From Schistosoma mansoni (lineage: Eukaryota > Platyhelminthes > Trematoda > Strigeidida > Schistosomatidae): a stretch of DNA of 64,000 bases. The notes below the pieces were generated by a model. That model was given only the letters and a program-made list of their open reading frames with translations, was not told where the DNA came from and made no database searches. The number at the start of each line of letters is the position of its first letter. The stretch's first letter is position 1. A program made the position numbers and the translations under genes. Location of the stretch: the NCBI RefSeq assembly GCF_000237925.1, contig NC_031497.1:11764512-11828511 (forward strand), written 5' to 3'. Positions 57,721 through 64,000 of this stretch are shown piece by piece.

Positions 57721-58344
57721 CCGACTTGAAATGCTGGCAATTGGATTAAAATAAAGTGACGATAGATCAAGACATGACGAAAAACTTATGAACTCACCGA
57801 CTGTCAGTCTGAGACCCGCCTAGTAGTCGTACACTATGGTTATCAGTGTTTGGTGGTATGTAATAAACTCGCTCACAGATGCTTTTATTCTATATTCCTT
57901 AACATTGTATTCCTCGATTTTATTGGTTCTAAACTGGTTGATGACATTCTTTCATAAACCTCAAACAATAATTTCAAGGGGTTTTGTTACTATGCTAGTT
58001 ATGTGGAGTAATTATTGTGAAACTAATCTTCTGTGTAAGTTATGCTATGCTTGATGATTAACCCTGCAGTTGGAAATAAAAGAACATCAAATTCGTGCTG
58101 GCTACACAGCTTTTAAGTTTGTTTCTATTCATTTTCTCCTAAGTATACTTCCTGAAGTGATGAAAATGTTAGATTTGAAAATTTCTATTCATTCCTCTCT
58201 GTCAGTAAAATAAAATGTCAAAAATGTTTTTTTTAATATCATATAACTTCAACAGCATAAACGAAGTCCAAAAAGTAAATGTTCCAAATGATCAATCCTG
58301 TATGTACGATTGCACCTAGCAAGCCAACTTAGAATTTTTACTAT

Positions 58345-58690
58345 TTGTCGGCGCTTTAATTGGGTTGGTCGACATAGAGGGTCCATCTGCTGGGGTTGGG
58401 AAATCCTGTTTCAAACCCACTGGTTCACATGGTCTCCAAAATCCCGGACAGCAAACGACTTATGAGTCTATTTTTGGTTATTGTTTGCCATGGGACAGTA
58501 TCTCTTCACTTTACTTCAACACCTTGTGTATTAGGCCTCTAGGTCAAAGTGTCGAAGAGCAACCCCCCAAGAAAACCATCTGCCTACGTTTTTACATCCG
58601 AAGAGTACCCCTGACTTTTCTCAAATATGGTAACCAAAATTATGAAGAAATTAATATGCTTGCTCCTCTTCCCCTATTACTAAAGATATA
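58345..58690 (-). repeat. Unclassified interspersed repeat, second copy
   Basis: In reverse complement, 58365-58440 aligns with 24630-24700: 'ccatgtgaaccagtgggttt' and 'gatttcccaac' against 'ccatgcgcaccattggtttg' and 'ggtttcccaac', followed in both by a stretch ending 'cc-a-ttaaagc'. A 108-codon plus-strand open frame here (58365-58691) has no recognisable domain and is probably incidental. Confidence 0.45.
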
Positions 58691-59189
58691 ATCAATATCC
58701 AGTTAATTCAAGTATTTCGTTCTACATTGCTTCACTTTGTTATTCCGTTTTCTTCCCACTGTTTTATCTTATGTTCAACTCGCTCAGTAGCTCGTTCACT
58801 TCGAAATAGCTTTCCCATCTAGGTGATCTCAAGTCGGTGACTAGCTGAAGTTTCGAATGTTTCCATCAGATATAAAGTCTAAACCAGCTTTCCTAAAATC
58901 ACATGGGGCATTTTCACTACCCGCCTTCAACATCAACCAGTGACCTAGATCTTTCGACAGATAGGTCTAGCTACGTCCGTGGAAAGTCTTGACATTGATG
59001 TTAGCTATATATCCAAGATCCTTACTTAAGACTTTAATGAAGTACTACAAATTTGTTCTTAATCTGTTGATTTGAATACTTGTCTCGTGTCCATTCATCC
59101 AGTGACTCTATGACATTTTCATCCAGTTTGGCTGGCGTAGGTGGCATCAATCTATAGGACTCTCACGAATAGTCATTTATTTACTGTTA

Positions 59190-60650
59190 TATTAGGAAGA
59201 CCCATTTAAGTGATAAATTGGATTGGGGAACGATGTCTCTTCAAAACCCTCACATAAGCCCTGACAGATTAGTCAGTGTGGAATCGAGGACGAGTCCTAC
59301 TAACAACCAAATTATCATGTTCAGAAATCGCATCCCAAAACCTTGTAGTGTTAGCCGAATATGTGGGTACCCATGTCGAGCGTTTATGTACAGAGAGTTG
59401 TTGGGGTGGCCAACTGGGATTAGTCAGATAACGGTGACCGTCTTGTGCAACTATGTGCATATCACAACTTGTTCCTGTCTAACACCAACTTCCAACACAG
59501 TTTTCGCAAATATGCTACCTGGCACCTTCTTTCTGCAACTGAAGACTACACTTAGACTGATTACATCAGAACCAGCTACCCTTGGAGTGGTTGTGTACAA
59601 AAATAACGCACATTTTTGAGTACCCATCTATACCTTGACTATCTTTTGGTTTGCTTCAAGCTTATTTTGGGTTTTAGTGGCTATTAATTCACCGTCTAAA
59701 ACTGGTCGGTAAAGTAAATCTCCTGAACCTTTCATCACAACCAAATACCCCACCGTCCTAGGTTCAAGGCCAGTTATCAACCCACCGAGGATTTTAGATG
59801 AATACTAGCTGCATTTGAAAAACGTCACTTGTGAATTTACTAAAAGTCCCACTTAAAAGGGCCGGGTTTCTACAAGCTGTTTACAACTCCTTGAGGTACG
59901 TCGGTCTATTCCATCCAACTCTGAGCCTAATGACAAATGTAGATTCTTACTTAAGCAAATTGTGTCAAGTTTATACAGTGACGTAGAAGCTTGATGGTTG
60001 GAGCGTTCTGACGAGTTCGAAGAAATTGCATCCTTTAACTGCTGTAAGCTACTCCAACTCATCCGAGTCATTGGTAGCAAGAAGACTGGAGATCAAAGTG
60101 TCCTGGAAGGTGGGCAGAATTCTTCGAGGGGTATTTAAGTTGGGTGACGACCCACTCAGCAAGGCGAAGGTACACAAGGAATTTTAACGCCAGGAGCCCA
60201 AGTCACTAGCCTCAGACGAAATACTACCGTACTGTTCAGTAATGGTGGCGAACTTCTGGTCAGGGAGCTGAATGGATTGTTTAGATAATTTTGAGTGTTT
60301 ATAAATCTTAAACGAAGCGACCATGACCCCTACATTTGAAAAGAACCTATATCATCTATTCGACAACTATGGATGGATAAGCCTACTTTTGAATGAGTCT
60401 AAACTATATACTTCCATCATAACTCGCGAGGAACAGGGTGATTTTTGTTCAGGTCGTAGACGCACTGATTATATTTTTACCTTTTACCGAATGTTAGAGG
60501 ACCACCACACCTATTTCAAGTCAACAGTCCTCATAATTCTTGATCTCAGGGTCCCCATTGGCTTAAAGTTATCAAGCTTGGCTCAAAACAAAAGCCAATG
60601 GTAGGCCTTCTGTAGTTTCATTTTAAGTTCTCGATAAAAGCTAAAGGAAC
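59190..60650 (+). mobile_element. Old SR2-like RTE LINE with large internal deletion
   Basis: 59395-59540 ('ggtggccaactgggatta', 'gataacggtgaccgtcttg', 'tgcaactatgtgcatatcac') aligns with the endonuclease region at 27165-27240 of the long copy. Near 60105-60170 a 'PGRWAEFFEGYLSW'-like text matches 'ERWAEHFKEQFSW'. At 60370-60545 'ISLLLNESKLYTSIITREEQ' and 'GDFCSGRRRTDYIFTFYRML' match the RT blocks 'ISLTNIVSKTLAS' and 'AGFRPGRGCIDHIFTIRQVL'. It then jumps from 'LIILDLR' to 'SLAQNKSQW', the family's last residues, so the palm and C-terminal regions are deleted. Confidence 0.65.
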
Positions 60651-61889
60651 TTCTCTAACTGAGAAAAGATTTTTATTTGTATTTTTCGGACTGACTTGTC
60701 CATCGTATTATAATTTGTTGTTGTTCATTTATCTATTCGACTATACTTGCTCGCCTTTCTCTATCTCCCAAAAACTCATTTTCTTATTTGTTTGGCGCAT
60801 ATTTATTTTGTGACCTACTTGTATAAGTATTTATGTGCTTCAAGTCAATATACAAACATTAGAGTTCTGATATTTCAACGTAATTTCCAACATGGTTGTA
60901 AGTTAATGATAATAAAGTTAAAGTCGGTGCCAAATTTATGACTGCCGTTCAAATCAGGTTCTATATATGACTTTTCTTCGTTGTCAAGATTTATCATCAT
61001 AGAGTATTGTAAGAAAATACAGTTTCTACCTGAAATTAAGATTTACACATTAATAAAGCACGCCGTTTGTAAAAGTTTAATAACTTTGCTGATATATAAA
61101 ATAATTTTATGTTATTTAAGCTACATAACTTTGTCTGAGAGGAATCACTGTCGCATTTATATAACTAATTTTCCACGATGAGCCTTAGAATTATTTTGAA
61201 GATACTACTAGACATTTATTTCAATAATTTTGAGTGTAAATGTTTACCCTAACACTACTTATACACTGGAACTCTGAAGCCTTTTCTCTTAGTTACTTAT
61301 CAAGGTTTGTTGAAAACGATTTTCTGAAATATTTCAAGTCCTTGAATTAAATACAACTTTGTCGATCTGTTGATATTCCTGAAACTTATTTAAAAGGATT
61401 CCTAAACCTCTGACGCAATTTATCCGCTTACATTTCTAATAAATTCTTCACAATAAGTGTTGTAATAGATATGTGTAAGAAAATCGAACAGTTCCAATAA
61501 GCTTAGAGAAAGGATGAGATTGGTGCTATGAACAGATTTACTTAGATTTTCATCACATGATAATTTTGTAAATGCTATTTGTTTGTTATCTGAAAAACTA
61601 ACAACACTTATTGGGACTTTTTCTTGGAGTATCTTGGTAGGGTATAGTCTTGTGTGCTTACATAGTCCAAAGCAATGCTGACAAATTACGTGGAAAACAT
61701 AATCGCCGAAAGTCACTGCGTATAATTTAGAATATTGCCTGACTAAATTAATTCGAAGCCAACTGTACTCTGTCGTAATACAGTTTGTCTATCATAAGTG
61801 CTATTCACTTATCTCCAAAGTCCAGTTTTTACGATAAAAATGTTTCAGAACAGAAATGCATCAATTGGTCAGCATTGCTACATTGTCAA
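60651..61889. other. No gene recognised
   Basis: AT-rich with scattered short frames (60747-61181 plus, 61420-61716 minus) that show no domain or splice pattern. Confidence 0.45.
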
Positions 61890-61955
61890 AGTCAGTCAGC
61901 TGCAACGTAGGATCAGGCACATATATGCATCTCTTCAAGTTGCCACACCTACATT
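61890..61955 (-). repeat. RTE LINE 3' tail fragment
   Basis: 'gtcagtcagctgcaacg', 'taggatcaggcacatatat' and 'caagttgccacacct' are the reverse complement of the last 60 or so bases of the SR2-like RTE; the similarity stops abruptly at about 61955. Confidence 0.7.
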
Positions 61956-62144
61956 TCGAAGAACAAACCGAACTAATATCTATTTTCAGAAATTAATTAT
62001 GCAGTTACCAAAGTACATCGGGTGAAAACAAAAACGGAAAACCTGATATTCAAGTAAATAATGAAAAAATAAAACGGTCTAAACACGTATCTGAAGAATA
62101 AAAATAAAATAAATTACATATGTCCTCATAGAAAGTAATTACAC

Positions 62145-62333
62145 TTATATAGTCTTAACAGAAAATATTCTACTCGGTAACGCGCGAGCTGAAAAACTCT
62201 TAAAGTATTCTGAAGCATATTTTACTACCTCATCTGGCTTATGAAGTAATAATGATTTAATAAAGTCAGAAATCATATCATGTATCTCTGGATGATCACG
62301 CAGATATAAAAGATATTGAGCTTTGATTTCATC
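62145..62333 (-). CDS. CATIP: Last coding exon, RIIa-like C-terminus (CATIP-like)
   Basis: On the minus strand, an acceptor ('catgttttatag') precedes 62333. The 62 codons read 'DEIKAQYLLYLRDHPEI', 'HDMISDFIKSLLLHKPDEVV' and 'KYASEYFKSFSARALPSRIF', with stop at 62145-62147. The pattern 'YLRxHPEI ... DF-x-x-LLL-x-KP-x-(D/E)V-xx-(F/Y)A-x-xYF' is an RIIa (docking/dimerisation-like) motif. It resembles the C-terminus of CATIP (ciliogenesis-associated TTC17-interacting protein), which acts in actin polymerisation and ciliogenesis. Other RIIa-like ciliary proteins are the alternative. The exon enters in phase 0, matching the exon at 62913-63029. Confidence 0.6.
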   Translation of the reverse strand, partial: DEIKAQYLLYLRDHPEIHDMISDFIKSLLLHKPDEVVKYASEYFKSFSARALPSRIFSVKTI

Positions 62334-62912
62334 CTATAAAACATGAAAGAAAAGAATCTAAATCAATAATGACGGAAAGAAAGAGCAATTTTTGGACTCT
62401 TTGCATTAAGACGTAATGAAATCAAGAGAACAGATGTAAATGATGAAAATTTAAATTTCGCAATTTTGAATTCATGCTATTTGGTCATAAACAAGATCAC
62501 TTATAATGATACTGAACCAGAAATCCTTACTTTGTGCTCGATTAACTCGAATGTCGTTGTCTTTATAGGATATGAGAGACTTATTTACCTGTAAAACTCT
62601 ACTAAACTTTATTGTCCTTTCTCTTTAGAACTAATCCAAAACTATAGTTCATACATTTAGACATTCGTTTCCCAATAACTGGATACTGATTTCAAGCTGA
62701 CTCCATTTACTTCAGTCTTAACAAAAATTCATTAAATCTTATTTCTTCTTGATTAGCTGGCTTTACTAATTCTCCAATGTTTCGCTGTAAAGTTGAGTTT
62801 ATTTAATTCAAATGTGCACATTTGAAGCATATTTATAGTGGGAAAATACTTCTAACTACAAACTTAACAGAGGTTTACGAAATTCAAAGTTAATGTTAGC
62901 AACAGATTTTAC

Positions 62913-63029
62913 CTTTCGATCTAAAAAACGTGAATAGAGTTCCAGATCATCTTCCCAATTTAAGGAGACCTTTGCGACGACTGGTTTAGGTAAATACTTT
63001 TCTAAATTAAAGACATTTAAAGGAAATAA
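62913..63029 (-). CDS. CATIP: Penultimate coding exon of the CATIP-like gene
   Basis: 117 bases, phase 0 at both ends, bounded on the minus strand by acceptor 'tttgttttccag' and donor 'aag|gtaaaa'. The product reads 'LFPLNVFNLEKYLPKPVVAK', then 'VSLNWEDDLELYSRFLDRK'. The text 'WEDDLELYSRFLDRK' followed by 'DEIKAQY' in the next exon resembles the CATIP region before its RIIa-like end. The gene continues to higher coordinates beyond the window; no further exon was recognised before 63690. Confidence 0.6.
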
Positions 63030-63689
63030 CTGGAAAACAAACCTTTTTTGAACAGTTCAGGTATGGTGTTCGCTTTTATAGTGATCGGAGAGCCAACTTG
63101 TATTCTAAGTATCATATGGCTGAAACAATTTTTGGAAAACTTTTCATTACTTCTATCTCAAAAAATGACACAATTATAGGAAGATTGCTATTTTCAATAC
63201 GTAAAAACGATTGATTAGGTATGATTCCAAACACTAGATGAGTGTAATGTATGGCTACATACCGAATGCAGTAAATGTTTACAGATATAAACATGAAACT
63301 TCGTTTTCTTAGACTAGAACTACTAATGTAGGTAGTTGTGATTTTTCAGAGTTGTTTAGTCGTGACCAAAACCTAACTAATCAACAGGTTCCACCTACCT
63401 ATTCAAAATACAGTAGTTTATATTGATATCACTAATATCTTCTGAACTAATGAGGCTTAGACATAAAGTATTTAGGTCTTCATTACCAATACACATTTTA
63501 CCTGACTATATGTTAATGGATAGAAATTCCAACGTCTTAAAAACATTTTTGCTGGGCTTGATTTCAAAATGTGTACGAAGTAGCCGAAACATATAGTTGA
63601 TATTATGATACATACACTATGGTCACCTATAATCATAAACTATTATGCATAAATATACAAAGGCATATATTAACGCCTAATATATCACT
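63030..63689. other. Probable intron of the CATIP-like gene; nothing recognised
   Basis: AT-rich; a 60-codon minus open frame at 63112-63294 lacks a plausible pair of splice sites and a domain. Confidence 0.4.
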
Positions 63690-64000
63690 CAGTCAGTCAG
63701 TCAGCAACAACGTAGAACTCAGTACGTACGTACATCAGTTCGAGTTGCAATACCAAATTAAAACAGAGATGCAGTTGTCGATTCAAATCCCATAGCCGTA
63801 GAAGTAGTAAAAGTATAAGCAGTAATCCAAAAGATTAGGGTTTAAAGATGTTATTCAAGGAGTATGATTCAGTGAAATAAATTTGGAAAGCGAAAAAAGA
63901 TAGAGACATGAATAATTCAGAAGATAAGAATTTGACAGGACACAAAGGGTGGATGCACCTTCGCCATTGCAAACGATTTTGAGCCATATCATTCAAAGTC
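63690..64000 (-). mobile_element. RTE LINE 3' end, cut by window edge
   Basis: The tail 'cagtcagtcagtcagcaac' is at 63691-63708. From 63708 to the edge, the sequence equals 42218-42510 base for base as read. It is therefore a very young copy or duplicate of the same RTE subfamily, running antisense and continuing outside the window. Confidence 0.8.

Noticed and set aside
58365-58691. Plus-strand 108-codon ORF as a possible gene
   Set aside because: It lies inside an interspersed repeat that also occurs at 24.6 kb in non-coding form.
1-64000. CRISPR arrays, rRNA genes or prokaryotic operons
   Set aside because: No regularly spaced direct repeats, rRNA signatures or ribosome-binding patterns; introns and LINEs show a eukaryotic genome.

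Overview
The window reads as AT-rich nuclear DNA of a schistosomatid flatworm (a blood fluke, most likely Schistosoma). The evidence is a tRNA-promoter SINE carrying a hammerhead ribozyme of the SM-alpha type, many RTE-class LINEs (SR2-like and Perere-3-like), CR1-class LINEs with long 3' UTRs ending in (ATT)n, and host genes with short exons and GT-AG introns from tens of bases to many kilobases. No bacterial or viral genome organisation is visible.

Layout. 1-8.3 kb is a repeat graveyard: a CR1 3' end, a LINE RT remnant on the minus strand, a tandem piece of the hammerhead SINE/retrozyme, another LINE C-terminal remnant, a 5'-truncated CR1 with one long open RT reading frame (3.68-7.55 kb), and a Perere-3-like RTE remnant. 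A lone Sel1-repeat exon sits at 9.91-10.07 kb. 10.8-15.7 kb is a nearly complete CR1 on the minus strand with a full endonuclease plus reverse transcriptase. 16-21.9 kb holds a broken Ty3/gypsy-like LTR fossil, a 5'-truncated SR2-like RTE joined head to head with a 5'-truncated CR1, and a long decayed Perere-3-like RTE.

22.9-52.0 kb is the main host locus on the plus strand. It is a large gene for a serine/arginine-rich protein whose C-terminal part is rich in glutamine. Eleven exons (37,915-52,032) can be joined by GT-AG splice sites with mutually consistent phases, giving about 1,350 residues up to the stop codon. A likely first coding exon with ATG lies at 22,921, possibly preceded by a trans-splice or cis-splice acceptor, and a 14-nt micro-exon candidate at 30,546 would restore the phase between them. 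A nearly full-length SR2-like RTE (26.3-29.8 kb) and several RTE 3' ends sit in its introns. Its RS-rich segment suggests a role in pre-mRNA splicing or nuclear speckles, but I cannot name an orthologue.

52.0-61.9 kb is intergenic and holds a decayed CUB-like exon with two stops (55.8 kb), RTE fragments and an unclassified interspersed repeat that also occurs at 24.4 kb. 62.1-63.0 kb on the minus strand holds the last two exons of a gene that continues past the right edge. Its product ends in an RIIa-like region resembling the C-terminus of CATIP, a ciliary/actin protein. The right edge is an RTE 3' end identical over about 293 bp to one at 42.2 kb.
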